From positions 8,801,691-8,865,690 of the forward strand of contig JASSKH010000006.1 of the NCBI GenBank assembly GCA_031763025.1: DNA of 64,000 nucleotides, given 5' to 3'. The translations under genes and the position numbers were made by a program. The notes under the pieces were generated by a model, which had not been told where the DNA came from, did not search any database, and saw only the letters and a program-made list of their open reading frames with translations. The DNA comes from Macrocystis pyrifera. Taxonomy: Eukaryota; Sar; Phaeophyceae; Laminariales; Laminariaceae. This document shows, one piece after another, positions 19,534 to 31,840 of this stretch (the stretch's first letter is position 1; each line of letters opens with the position of its first letter).

Positions 19534-20789
19534 TTAATAGTATCTAGTTATTAGTAGTTGTTGCTAGCTCGCCCGGATGTTTTCTGCGAGAAGGGACGAG
19601 CTATCCATCCAGGGAGGTAACATAGAAACGTATTGTCTTCAAATGATTAATTACTTAGTAACCGTCTTGTCTTGCAGCAGATGGCTACTAGGTACTTCGC
19701 AGCGACGATATTTTAGCCACCTCTGTCAGGATCTCTTTCTTTGCACCCACTCGCGGGTGAGAAGGAGTGCACGAACTATCTTATCCATAACAGGTTGTGA
19801 GCCGCGACACAATAGACATACTACCAGGTATCGGGTTATAAATATTGATGCTAAATGGCGCCTGGTTATGATACGGGACTACGCGGACAAAGGCGGGAGC
19901 TCCATACGTTGGTAGTAGGCATGAAGCTGGGGACTCATTGCGATGCAATCAATGTTGAGTTTGCGCGCACCAAGACTACTATACTGCTGCACCAGCTAGT
20001 AGATACCTGGTACGTGACATGAATACTTGTAACCTTGCACAGATAGATGACTTTCTCGCAGCGAGCTCGATGACCTAAAAGTTACGTACCGGTGTCCATT
20101 TATCCTTGCAGCTACCTACTACGGGTGGATGTATGTGTTCGAATGACCTTCGCACCTGCAAGAAGTTATGAGCCTCGACTTCATAAAACAATTGGGTTGA
20201 TGTTAGAGGGCGCCTGGCTACGAGACCGTAGGCAAGGCAGGAGTTCCACTGAGGACGAGGTAGCGGGCGCCAATGTTAATAACCGATTTATATGGCCAAA
20301 GCACAAGTCTGCTACTACAATACCAGTACATACACACATGAATTAATGCCGTACGAAGTGTCCAGGCACGCTGCTGAACATGTTATGTACACGACTTTTG
20401 CTCGCGATTCCATCATCTTCTTGTGGGATGGCAACCTCCGAGAGGCTGCCACTTTACGGAGAATGATGCTACTATGACCGTCTGCGGCACGCCCATACGA
20501 CGCACGTGATCCATGGTATTAAGAAGATGCACACGCAGCTTGAGTTTGTAAAGCGGTGTGTCCAATCCGAAAATTATGTACGACACAAACCGTTTGATTC
20601 TACCGGACCTGTAACAGCAGCTTCCCCAGCAATGCTAGTTAGCCACAATTTCCGAGCATGAGCAGTATCATAGAGCTGCACTGAAGGACAGGCTCCACCA
20701 GGTATCCCGCAAGGTTATTCCCGAGACCACAGCGACCATCTCGCTGACATCTCTACAGTACGCCCAAAAACCGTAAGCTGGATAGTGAA

Positions 20790-21330
20790 TACACGCCGTG
20801 GAGAAAGAAAACAAACCCCATACCATTTCCTCGTGTCCGAAGTCTTCCCTCGTGCATCACCCATATATATTCAGGCAGTCTTCGGGCATCATACATCCAT
20901 TCATTAATTCAGTCATCGTTCGGCCGATCAATCGACCGCGACCGACCACGGCCCGACAGGTCGATCGATCAGTCGACCGATGGACCACCCGCCGATCGGC
21001 CCGCGCAGTTGGACCCATCCATGCCCCTTTTTGGAGCTCAGATTTCAGATCTCGGGACGAGCGGACGAACGATTCAATGAACACCCAACCCATCCACCCA
21101 CCCGTAAAGCCTTCCCTCTCGTGCGGCCCCCATCCACACGGCCCCTCCGCCTCGCAACAGAACAGAAATAAAACAAATTAGAAACGAATAAATAAGAACA
21201 AAACCAAGAACCAAAATCCCGAAACCAAACCCCCAAAACCAAAACCAAACTCACATAAAACGCACGCACGCACGCACGCACGCAAGCAAGCAATCACCCA
21301 CGCCCGTCCACACTTTCTTCGTCTTCTCCT
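20790..21330. other. non-coding, low-complexity
   Basis: Contains GATC/GACC repeats (20920-20990), CCCATCCACCC phrases, an AACCAAAACC tract (21200-21250) and (GCAC)n at 21260-21285. The open frames on both strands reflect this composition. Confidence 0.5.
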
Positions 21331-21389
21331 GTGTAGCCTCCTTCAACCATTCGGCCAAAATAAGTAAGTAGTTAACCTGTATCAACTGC

Positions 21390-21700
21390 TGCAGCAATGC
21401 TGCTGCTGCATGCCAGCAGAGGAGAGCTACTAATCCCTCCTGATATCTATATGTACACCATCATGCCGGTACATGCAACATCCAATCGCGATTTTAACCT
21501 AATAGCTAGCTAGTTAGTTGCTGCAGCCGCTCTGCATTAAGTAGCTGATGCTGCTGCTCTGCATTAAATAGCTGCCGCTGCTGCTGCTGCTGCTGCTGCT
21601 CTGCATCAAATAGCTGCTGCTGCTGTTCTGCACTACTAGTTGTTGCTGCTGTGCTGTTCTGCACTACTAGTTGAAGCTGCTGCCGCTGCTACTATTTAAT
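21390..21700. repeat. CTG-rich tandem repeat
   Basis: Repeats of GCTGCTGCTCTGCATTAA(A/G)TAGCTG and TGCTGTTCTGCACTACTAGTTG between 21510 and 21690, with (CTG)n cores. Confidence 0.75.
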
Positions 21701-22739
21701 TACCACTGCTTGCTGAGGTTGCGGCAAGCCGTCTTCCCCACGAACCTCGTCTCTAAAACCAACCACAACGACGCGTGAAAGGCCAACAGCCAAACGACAG
21801 CCAGCACACGCATGCAGGAACCGAAAAGCAAAATGCAGCAACACAACAGCCAAGGAGAAGAAGAAAAAAATACAGACCACAGCGGGCAGAAATCGACTAA
21901 TATTATTAATAGACACCGCAAATAACAGAGGAGAAAAAACTGCTTACTACTACTACTACAAAAAAACAGTACAGGCAAGAGCGACTATCCCCTCGCCCGC
22001 GTTCTCCACTCTTACCACCCCTACTGCTCCGTCCCCATGCTAACACCACCCCCTTTGGCGTGTATACAGGGGACGCAAACGCACGCGCACACACAGTACT
22101 TCGAAGAACGTACCGACATCTAAAAATACTAAAAAAATCGAACTCATCATCGTCAGCGTCAATCAATCAATCAATCATCATTCACCATCACCATCACCCA
22201 GACCATTACGTTACGTACACGGCTGACCAACAGGCTGGTTGTTGCACGAGTATCATCGTACTTGGTAGAAAGGACTACAGCAAGAAGGAAAGAAGGAAAG
22301 AAAAAAGAAACACAGAAATATAGAGGGTGCCCTCCGGTCCAACAGCCAACCAAATGCAAGAAAAAAAAAAAGCAAGCGCAGATAGACGAGAAAAGACGGC
22401 AACGTCTCTCTAACCGTACGCGCTCACGTACGCACCCGAAAAGTAACCATGTATGCCAGATACTGGAATTTTATGTTAGTTGCCTCGGCTTAAAGCAAAC
22501 GCCCCTACAGGGGGCCCCTGCACGCCTCGGCTCATCAGCACCAACGGAAACGAAGGCCTTCTTTTAGTCCCATCATGATGAGATAAAAAACCGAACGTCT
22601 TAAACGACAACGTAACGGGTAATGATGCTCCATGAAAATGACATAAGCCGTCGCTACTAACCAACGCGAACCGCCATCACCGGATCTAATGCTAGTACCG
22701 ATGCTGTTGTAATATACTCTCTCCCGTCCCTCTTATCGG

Positions 22740-23000
22740 CTATGATGGCGTCGAGCCTATCGCTCCTCCTCAACCCCCCCTTCGCCCATCCCCCTCCCCG
22801 CGTCCCTCCCGCCACCTCCACCGTGATTTTCCCACGTGCGGCATGAACTCCGTCCCCACCCTCCTCCTTCCTTCCTTCCTCCCTTCCTTCTCCCCCTCTC
22901 TTGTTCTTTCTCTCCCCTCCGTGTGCCTTCCTGTCTCTCCCAAATCTTCGCTGATCCCCCCTCTTCGCCCCCCTACCCCCTCCTCGCCCCCACCCTCGCA
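22740..23000. repeat. C/T-rich low-complexity stretch
   Basis: The + strand is almost all pyrimidine (CCTTCCTTCC, CTCCCC), which could form triplex DNA. A (CAG)n run follows at 23171-23190. Confidence 0.7.
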
Positions 23001-23334
23001 GTATAGTGTGCTACTGTAGTGCTACATGCGGGCCCACCCTCTGCCAATGCATGCACCTGGTCCAGCCCCCGCGCCCTCTGCAGTGCGGTCCCCGTCCCCC
23101 CACCACGTGCAACAAGAACGAGAGATGGTCACACACCCCGGAGACGCGAACAAGTGTAGGTGTCTGTATGGCAGCAGCAGCAGCAGCAGCAGGAGGAGGA
23201 GTTCGTACGAAATCTTCTGGCCTTTTTGGCGCGTGCGGGGTGAGTGAGACCGACGTAGTAACGACGACCCCTGCGTAGTAACGACGACCGTTCCCCCTAG
23301 TGGTTGACTAAGCAGGTGTTTTCGCTTATGGTGC

Positions 23335-23335
<1 letters not shown>

Positions 23336-23385
<50 letters not shown>
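23336..23385. repeat. poly-C tract, 50 bases
   Basis: The longest uninterrupted C-run in the window. The sequence before it (TTTTCGCTTATGGTGCA) does not match the poly-C element end. A (CAAG)n repeat lies at 23501-23536. Confidence 0.9.
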
Positions 23386-23386
<1 letters not shown>

Positions 23387-24074
23387 ACCCCCGGCCCCAG
23401 CCATGCCCTCACTATTCCCGACTGGAGGCCGAAAATTGCAGCCGCGTTACCAACGCCTACCAAGGAAGGAAGCCGGGAGGTGGGGCTGCCGAACACGTCC
23501 AAGCAAGCAAGCAAGCAAGCGAGCAAGCAAGCAAGCAGCTAAAACAAAAAAAGGGACAAAAAGTAATGTTGTCTCATCGGCCCTCCTCCCCCCCCCCGCC
23601 CCCACGATCTCCACTCTGTTCTTGCTTCGTAATTCCCACTGTTAATACTTGACGACATTCGGACAAATGCTGAGAACGCCACTGCTACTGCTGCCTTCGT
23701 TGCGCCTCCCATTAGATGAATGACGACAACTGTTCGGTCTTAGTATACTCCCTGTCTAAAACAGCACGCGGCAAAAAAGGACAGGAGCCAAAAACAAAAA
23801 AATCGAAATGAGACGAAACGCCTTTCATCTCTTGCCTTTGGCTTCCTGTCAACCCTTCCCGTCTCTTTTTGTCTTTTGCGTGGTCGACAGATGCAAGGAA
23901 GAGAAAGCGGGGGAAAAAAAACGAAAAAGAAAAAAAAACAAAAAAACAAAAAACAAAAACCAAAACACTTTTCGTTTTTGTCAAGTCTTGCAACTTTTGT
24001 ACAACAAAAAATCTCGGGTCCACGAGCCAAACACACGCAAAAGCCCTGCCCTGACCTCTGCCCTCCCCTCCCCC

Positions 24075-24174
24075 NNNNNNNNNNNNNNNNNNNNNNNNNN
24101 NNNNNNNNNNNNNNNNNNNNNNNNNNNNNNNNNNNNNNNNNNNNNNNNNNNNNNNNNNNNNNNNNNNNNNNNNN
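24075..24174. other. assembly gap of 100 N
   Basis: Exactly 100 N, which normally marks a gap of unknown size between contigs. Features on either side need not be truly this close. Confidence 0.98.
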
Positions 24175-24840
24175 GCTGCAATGCAACGCCAATATGAAGA
24201 AAAAAACAAAACACCACAACAATACGAGTGGCGAAGCAACAACAGCATACGACAGCGCAACTGATCAACGACAACAGATGATAAACCTCATCACAATAAA
24301 TCACCACCACCGCCACAACGACAACAACAACAACAACACATCAATAAAACAAAAAAACAAAACAAAAAACTCACGTGCGACAACACCACACCATCAATAC
24401 CGAAACTACAGTACATTTCCACACGAGCTCCCACACGGATAGACCACAAAAAACCAGGGTGCATCTCTCATAAGGGCTCAAAGTGCACATAGTGTGGGTG
24501 CACACTTGTACACCACTCTCTGAAACACAATCCCGTCTGGACTCTCACCTCAACTCACACCAACGAACATCAACCGGAGCTTATAACCGCAAAATGAGTA
24601 GAGTGCACGGCACACAACCCGGCATATAACTCTAATTCGAAGTGGAACTATCCCCCTAACGTTAGCGGAGTGGTCCAAAAAGGTCTAAAGGGATTCTCTC
24701 GAATAGCAGCGTTCCATCTATAACCCCCCCCCCCCCCCTCCGCCAAGGCGAAAAAAAAAAAACCAACAACCACTCGCAGCGACCGACCGCCACCGCAGAG
24801 CCCCACAACGACCAGTCAACCATAGCCCTATTGAAACCGA

Positions 24841-24912
24841 AGTCCCGTCTCGAGGACAACCTACTCAGATTTTCGGCGGTTTGTCCCCTAGACGGGACTG
24901 CCAGTCCTAAAT
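24841..24912. mobile_element. MITE-2 copy, diverged
   Basis: Arms AGTCCCGTCTCGAGGACA and TGTCCCCTAGACGGGACT facing each other around TTTTCGGCGG. Confidence 0.6.
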
Positions 24913-26066
24913 GGGTTTATACATGACCGTCTCCGTAACGCGACGTACTGCAAAAAAAAAAATATACGAACACACGTCGGAAATATCAGGTTGAATAATT
25001 TCCCCACCTCAGGGTAGGCCACGTTCCTGCTCTGCACCTGGTACGATCTGTGGCTCATGCTTATGGGGTGAAAGACAGGTAAATACGCATCATCTATCTA
25101 TACATAATCTATCTATACATGTACGAGCAGCACGCCTTTCCTGGGTTTGATCTGTACCGTACAGATCCTGCACAGCAAGCGTGATATATCGGCAGGTCAG
25201 GATCTATCAACAGATGATGCTACAGCAGTAGCTCCCGATCTGCCCGATGCGCTATTGAAACATTATCGAACACTACTTCCAGGCGTTTTTTTTTTTTTTT
25301 TTTTTCATCTCCGAGAAGGAATAGGTGGGTGCTTCTTCAAAGGGAACAAAAAAAAAAACCCAATCCGTCAATGCCACGCAAGTCCAACAGCAGTGGCATC
25401 TTCGTCCGTGCCCCCCCCCGCGACACAACGTTAACGAACCACGATGACCGACACATCCATCAGGAGCCACCGGCCGTGACAAAAAAAAAGCCAGCAGCAT
25501 TCCCTGAACACCAACCCGACACATGTACGATACCACAAGCCACTTTATACTACGGCGTCAGCCACCACACGATGCATGATACACGTGTACAACCTCGATT
25601 GTTCAACAATGGATGTTGACCACGGAACGAAGCGTTTATCGACCGGAGACAGCAACCACCGGCATTGCCAACGCAAGCGCGACGTGCAACAGATCAACCT
25701 TGGACATCAACCATACCTAAAAAAACAAAGCGCGTTTAATGCCACGAAATAACAACCACGGGAATCAATCATCACCCGACACAAAAGTTCCACCGGCCTC
25801 AACCATCACAGTCAAATGTGCCGGTAGCACGTACCAACCATGTACGACGGATGCCACCACGAGCACCAACCATCGGGCAATCAACAAGCACCGATGCACG
25901 CACACAAACACCACGAGCGCCGACCAGGAGAGCATCCACCACAACCCAACAACTTACGACACACCAGAAAATCATCGCTCATTACAGCAGCGCATATTGT
26001 GTAAGCACCCACCATCCATCTCTTCAACCATCGCCCATGACCCCATGAGAACACCCTTCCTCTCAC

Positions 26067-27817
26067 CTCGCCCTGATCGATGTCCTGAGGCATGGAAACA
26101 TCCACGTCGTCGTTTCCGATCACTTCCGTCACGAGCCTCCGCTTGCTCCCCGGCGTCGAGCCACCGCCAAACGTGTTCCCGTTCGACGCCGGTGTGGGCG
26201 CCTCCAACCCCACTCCGGCCACCCCGACACCCCCCGGCCCTCCTCCACCCCTCTTCCTCCGTCGTCCATCCGATTCCTCGACGCCCCTTCCCTCTGTCCC
26301 TCCCCTCCAGCGGAGTCCACCCTACCCCGCGCCCCCACCCCCTCCGGACTGTCCTCGGCAACACCCCCACCATCCTCCACCGCCGCTCCTCCACCCCCCC
26401 CCCCTGCCCCCACAACCACTACCGCCGCCGCAGCCAACAGGCTTTCCTCGCTTTGTCTATCTATGCGGGAAGGCGACGTTGCCACCGAACCTGCGTCCGA
26501 CGGCGACGCTGACGCTCTCGCCGAGAACGGTACCGGCGCTATCGCCGGAGGTCTTGGCGACAATCTCGGCGACGCTTTTGCCGCCGCGGTCGCCCCCGCC
26601 CCCCTTCCCGCTGCCACTCCTGCGGGCCCCGCCATCGCTCTCACCAAAGCTGACGCCCGCGTCGACGCTCTCGCGGACGCCGATGCTGTCGCTTGCGCCG
26701 CGGCCGACGCGGGCGACAACAACGCCGGGGACACCGCCAACTCAACACCACCAACACCACCAACACCACCACAAGCACCGCCGCTGCTGCTGCTGACGAC
26801 AGAGGCCCCGTTTACGCTCGTCATTGCCGCCGTCGCGCTCGTCGTTGCGGCCGACAACGCAGACGTAACAGACGCGGCCGACGCAGCCGGAGTCGCGCGC
26901 GCGGTCTCCGTCGAAGCCTGCGCGTATCGGTCGCCGAAGTCATCGTCCGCCGCGCGCTCCGTCACCCTGATCGTCGATCCGGTCGTCAGCTGAAAGTCCG
27001 TGTGTCCAACGGATACAATACCTGCTGTATTTCCACCGGCCCCGCTTCCGATTGCTGGTTCGATCGGTCCGATTATTCCGTTCCCGATTCCACTTCCGCT
27101 TCTGCTTCTGTTCTCCCCTCCGCCCCCAGCTCCGCCGCCCGCGATATCGATCAGGTTGGCGGCACCACCCGCGCCGACACCAGCGTCTTGAGCTGGCGAG
27201 AACACTCCGCTAAGCTTGCTCTTCCCTTTCCCCCCCCCCCACCCCGCCCCCCTCTCCGGTTCCGGCGGGGGCGGTAGCGGCCGAGTTAGCGGTGGAACGG
27301 CTGCCGCTGCTTCGCGAGGAGCTGTCCTCCCCAAAAATATCGCCCAGGCTTCCCGCGCTCCCTCTTCTTGTTGGACCAGGACCACCACCACCCCCACCCC
27401 CGCCAGCAACAAACATGCCATTACCGCTGGTGAAGTCAGCAGACCTTGACGGGATGTGCAAAAACGATCCGCGCTTCTTGCGCTCTTTCGTGGGCTCGAT
27501 CACCCTCTCCCCCCACCCCGGGGCCGCTAGACCCCAAGCTGCCCCCCGTCGCCGCCGTCGCCCCCGCCGCCGCCGCGGCCGCCATCGCCGAGCTCTGAGC
27601 GCCACCGCCGCCACCAGCCTGCCAGGAGGCGCCCCCGCTGACGCTGTTCTTTCGGTTTTGGCCCGGTTCGGGCATCAGCTCTTCGGTGGGTCGGGACAGC
27701 TGGACGCGGACCGTTTTCTGGTTCTTGCGTTCGTTATTGCGGGCGTCGTTGGCCGCTCCTCGTGCGAGGCTGTCGTCTCTGCTGCTTCCGCCCCCGGACC
27801 CCGAGTTTGTGCTGAGG
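26067..27817 (-). CDS. gene B: large exon for a Gly/Ser/Ala-rich disordered protein
   Basis: On the minus strand an acceptor (AATAAATAG) at 27818-27820 opens a frame with LSTNSGSGGGSSRDDSLARG, NQKTVRVQLSRPTEELM, PEPGQNRKNSVSGGASW. After a shift near 27508-27520 it reads RVIEPTKERKKRGSFLHIPS, SADFTSGNGMFVAGG and GSAGSLGDIFGEDSSSRSSG. After a shift near 27230-27255 come GKSKLSGVFSPAQDAGVG, VSVGHTDFQLTTGSTIRVT and ERAADDDFGDRYAQAS, then a long Ala/Ser/Gly stretch. A third shift near 26222-26235 leads to ASNGNTFGGGSTPGSKRRL, VTEVIGNDDVDVSMPQDIDQ and the donor GGCGAG|GTGAGA. All shifts fall in C/G runs, so sequencing indels are likelier than decay. Basic-Ser motifs (RKNSVS, KKRGSF) look like kinase sites. 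No catalytic domain is seen. Flanking exons were not found. Confidence 0.65.
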
Positions 27818-27869
27818 CTATTTATTGAATACAGCAAACAAGGTACGTAAAAATCATATATACGCATGT

Positions 27870-28140
27870 TGGATAAATTTTAGTTGTTGTAGTGTGTGTG
27901 TGTTTTTTTTTCAATGTTTTGGTTGGTGGTAGTTAGTGGTGGTGGGGGAATACGTTGTGTGTGGTAGATTCAAGTTTTATTGCCAGTTTTTTGTCGTGTT
28001 TTTTCGTCATGTTTTGGAGGTGGTGGTGATGATGATGGCGGAAGATGACGATCGGAGGGAGGATGGATGGATATTTGATTTTACCAGTAGATACAGGTGT
28101 GGTGTGGTGTCGTAGTTTTAGTTTGGTAGGGGGTTTCGTG
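27870..28140. other. G/T-rich stretch upstream of gene B exon
   Basis: On + it is rich in GTGGTG, TTTTT and GGTGGTGATG. On the minus strand this is the C/A-rich intron or leader before the gene B exon. No exon recognised. Confidence 0.45.
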
Positions 28141-28148
28141 ATTAGGAG

Positions 28149-28206
28149 GTGATGATGGTGATGATGATGATGATGATGACGATGGTGATGATGACGATTA
28201 TGGTGG

Positions 28207-28255
<49 letters not shown>

Positions 28256-28406
28256 GATGATGATGATGACGATGGTGATGATGATGACGATTATGGTGAT
28301 GATGATGATGATGATGATGGTGATGATGATGGTGATGATGATGATGATGATGATGATGACGATGATGATGATGATGACGGTGATGATGATGATGACGATT
28401 ATGGTG

Positions 28407-28437
<31 letters not shown>

Positions 28438-28466
28438 CGACGATTATGGTGGTGATAATGATGATG

Positions 28467-28498
<32 letters not shown>

Positions 28499-28626
28499 GA
28501 TGATGACGATGGTGATGATGATGACGATTATGGTGATGATGATGATGATGGTGATGATGATGACGATTATGGTGATGATGATGATGACGATGGTGATGAT
28601 GATGACGATTATGGTGATGATGATGG

Positions 28627-28663
<37 letters not shown>

Positions 28664-28760
28664 AATGATAATGATGATGATGATTATGGTGATGATGATG
28701 ATGATGATGGTAATATTGATAAAGATGATGGTGATGATGACGGTGACGACGACGATGACA
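28149..28760. repeat. (GAT)n microsatellite, about 600 bases
   Basis: Almost pure GAT with regular GGT, GAC and ATT variants. A higher unit GATGATGACGATTATGGT recurs at least eight times. Frames on both strands stay open (poly-Met/Val one way, poly-Ile the other) purely because of the repeat. Confidence 0.95.
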
Positions 28761-28973
28761 GCGGCAACGACGGACAAAGGGCGGAAATAGGGGCGGCAGT
28801 GGAAGTCTCGGGTCAGGGCGTGTCCCAACAGAATCGAAAATCGAAAGTCAACTCGATTTCAATAAAAAAAAAACTAGCCGAGGTGTCCAAACAGAATCGA
28901 AAAGTGAAAATAGAAATCCAGGCGAAAAGCAAAAACCGAGGGTACAACCTTCTTGGGCCGTTCACAACTGTGA

Positions 28974-29371
28974 ACACATGCCGACAGTCTAGCACTCGGC
29001 AACACAGATCCACCACAGAAACAGGCAAACGCGACGGCAATTCGATTCCGGGACGTCGTCGGGCCTACCATGGAGGTGGTGGCACGTCGAACGTTGACGC
29101 CCCGGGATCAAATTGAAATTATACTGAGGACGAACGAACTTCTAACCGCGTTCTCGAGGGCACCATCCTGAACTTTGATTTTGACTCCAACGCCGGGAAA
29201 CAAAGGCCCGAGAACGTCCGGGCTGGTGTTGTGGTTCGCCTGCCGGCTGTTTACGGGGGTCTGTGCGGCTGTGTTGCCGTGCTAGCTGTGGGTTGGACGC
29301 TGGGCACGGCGGTCCTCATGTGCTATTTTGACGTGGCTGCGCTGACCAGTAGGACGTGCTGATTCGTGGCA
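28974..29371 (+). pseudogene. gene C: broken exon(s) with a hydrophobic segment
   Basis: Frame 1 (28974-29168) reads ADSLALGNTDPPQKQANATA, IRFRDVVGPTMEVVARRTL, TPRDQIEIILRTNELLTAF and then hits TGA. In another frame 29117-29362 continues LEGTILNFDFDSNAG, GKQRPENVRAGVVVRLPAVY, GGLCGCVAVLAVGWTLG and TAVLMCYFDVAALTS. A further shift would give DVLIRG before a strong donor (GTAAGT at 29372). Both frames look like real protein, so one sequence with indels near 29155-29160 and 29350 is likely. The stretch GLCGCVAVLAVGW..TAVLMCYF is long and apolar enough for a membrane span. It could be a live gene with assembly errors or a decayed transposon gene. Family unknown. Confidence 0.5.
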
Positions 29372-29768
29372 GTAAGTGTTTTAGATTTGTCGGTTTTCAG
29401 CCATCAACTTTTTTTATTTTGGCATTGGGTTGTAAAATGTTTCATTTTCTCGGAACCTACAAAACGAAGGGTAACATGTTTGGGCCAGGGACCAATCAGC
29501 GCCTTGTTCTCTATCATTTCGATTTTCGATTTCGATTTTCGACTTAATTTAAAAACACCCTCAGACTGGGCATACATACAACATCAACCACCCAATCGGT
29601 CGAACTACAACATCTGATGCATTCGTAACAATAAATATATAAACAAATAAATAAAAGAACTAAACCAGTACGTGTACCTGGTGTATATACACAAACCGCC
29701 CGCAACAAGTCAGCGACACCCACCCCAATGAAACAATACCGCTCGCCGGTAGATGCACGCCTCGTCAC

Positions 29769-29879
29769 TATTACGGGGGGACCATAGTTATCAGGACCTA
29801 TGGTGTACATAAAAACCTATATATTTACCTATTTTTACTCAACAAAATTTGGTCCCATTAACTATGGACCCCCGTAATA
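29769..29879. mobile_element. MITE-1 copy, complete
   Basis: Arms AGTTATCAGGACC and GGTCCCATTAACTATGGACC. The changes on the two arms compensate only in part. Confidence 0.85.
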
Positions 29880-29929
29880 GGAAACCCATACGAAGGCAGG
29901 GGCCAGAGCAATCCTAAAAATAACGAGAA

Positions 29930-31480
29930 GACTCCCCGTGTTACATAGGGTGCACAGGGACACGAGACATGAGCCAGGGCGAAAGCCAAACCTGAAGCGG
30001 AATAATCTCAAGCACGAAACAAGCAAAAACGGAAAAAAAAAAAAGAAAAAGAAAAAAGTCTGAACCCGTTTTACTACCGTTCATACACACACGCAGATAC
30101 ACGTACTCATACAACATTAACGTATGTCTCCATTTCCTTCCCTGGTCGTTACGTATGCCGTTGTATTTTCGAGCTGCAAATATTTGTAGGACTTCAACAA
30201 CGAAATTTCGGCGGCGGCTGATGGGTCTTTTTCGTTTTCTTTCAGCTGCGCAAAACGCCATCGGGAGTTTAGACAAATATGCACCACCCCGAATCCGAAC
30301 GCCTCCAAACGGAAACCTTGTATACAGCACAGCAGCATGTACCAACATGTGTGTAACACACAATGACACTACAGAAATGGAAGGAAAACAAAAACGACAC
30401 AGATACACAGCCAATGGCAGGTAAAAAAAAAAAAAATCGAGGCATGCGAAAAATATTCGACGGTGGTGGGGGGGGGCGGGGGTGGGGTGTCAACAACACG
30501 ATTTGCAAACCTCAACAGAGGGCAGATTGGGGCGGGGGGGGGGGGGGGGGAGGCACCTGACACTGTCGCGGTTGGTTCCTTGTTCCTGGGCAGCGTTTCG
30601 GTCATCGCTCCTTGCGTTTTTGTTCTCCCTGGCAGGCACAACAACGACAAGCAGCAACGATAGACAATAAATATGCGGTGGGTGGGTGGGTGGGTGGGTG
30701 GGTGGGTGGGGTTATATTGGGCTAGAGAGGCGGATGTAAAACAAGGGCGTTCTACCGTGCAAGTAGAGGAAAACAACGGGCGCTTTTATTGGGTTGGTGG
30801 CCTTTTTTGTCTACCTAAAAGAGATTGCTGCAATGTGCAACAATTCGACAGAAAACATGTTGGAGTGGGTCGGCGGGGTAGGTGGGTAGGTGAAGAGGGA
30901 AGGGTGGGAAACGAGGGCGACAGAAGGAGGGGGGAATGTTGCCGGTTTGGTGGTAGTACATTGTCTTACTACTGTAGCGCTCTGACCGACAATACAAGCT
31001 CTGGTTTATATTTTATGCACTACTTCAAACGGTGATTATATAAGCGGCCAAGAGTCGTGTGAAACGAGCTTGCTCATGTTCAACAATGACGGCTAAGATG
31101 GCGTAGGTGCGTGGGGGCATACAAGAGGAGTGGTGGAAATCCAGGGCGTCAGGGCGGCAGGGGAAACATTTTGGGGGTTGGTTGGTGGCAATATTGTCCA
31201 TTACACACGAGACTGCTGGTGTGTTGCAGTGCAGTTGCCTATCAAGTACCAGGCACGTGCTTGCGCGTGTAATGCGTCCATGCTCGTGTCGATACGCTCA
31301 TGGTTACCATGCTGACACGCTAATGGTCACTATCCTCATGCGCTGACGTGGTGTTCATGCTCAAGCCAGCCGGAACGAAAAAGAGCGCGTCATGCACGCC
31401 TACGAACAATACACACACGGCTCAATGTTGGCAAAACAACTACGCAGTTAAAAGAAAAGAGCAGTTAAAAGAAAAGAAGA
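29930..31480. other. non-coding stretch with simple repeats
   Basis: Holds a G-run at 30531-30551, a (GTGG)n run of about 30 bases at 30675-30710 that could form G-quadruplexes, and repeated TCATGCT/CATGCTCG phrases (31265-31350). Short open frames do not look coding. Confidence 0.5.
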
Positions 31481-31554
31481 AAAAGCGCTGGCTTATTCAT
31501 CTTTTGCTCATGCGGCGCTGAATCGCGCTCATATTGTTGGGGGGGCCAGTGTCG

Positions 31555-31840
31555 GGGGGGTCACTGCTGTCAGACGCCCCGCTGCAAACGCAGGCAGCCA
31601 CACAGACAAGACAAACAGACACACAGAAGAACGAACACGCTGAACGATGGACGGACAGGCTGAACAGCAGAAGGGCTGAACAACAGACAGACTGAGGGAT
31701 AGGCAGTAGACAATTTTCGGGCAGGCAAGAACAAACAGTCAGGCAGTCAAACAGCAAAACAAACGGACAGGCCAACAGAGCCAGACTAACAGCTGGACAG
31801 ACAGACAGGCAGATAGACAGACAGGTCCCTCGACGAACAG
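31555..31840. repeat. ACAG-rich degenerate tandem repeat
   Basis: Imperfect repeats of ACAGACAG, GAACAACAG and GGACAGGC fill the interval. The Cys/Leu/Val-rich minus-strand open frames are a by-product. Confidence 0.6.

Larger units (their letters stand above)
17740..20270. repeat. degraded dispersed repeat around GTTATGAGCCTC
   Basis: The phrases GAGCCTCCGCAGCTTCGTCA (18025, 18452), TTGTGAGCCGC (19795), TTATGAGCCTCG (20165) and GGCGCCTGG(C/T)TA(C/T)GA (19856, 20209) recur. The reverse form TAGCCTCGTAGCCAGGCGCC is at 18088. They look like fragments of one old repeat. No gene was recognised in this interval. Confidence 0.45.

Noticed and set aside
20798-21181. 127-codon + frame with HPPVKPSLSCG
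   Set aside because: Tracks a CCATCC/GATC-rich low-complexity stretch. A minus frame is also open.
23712-24442. Several frames crossing the N gap
   Set aside because: The middle is unknown sequence, and the flanks are A/C-rich with no coding signature.
28142-28828. Poly-Met/Val frame on + and poly-Ile frame on - of over 200 codons
   Set aside because: Artefact of the (GAT)n microsatellite.
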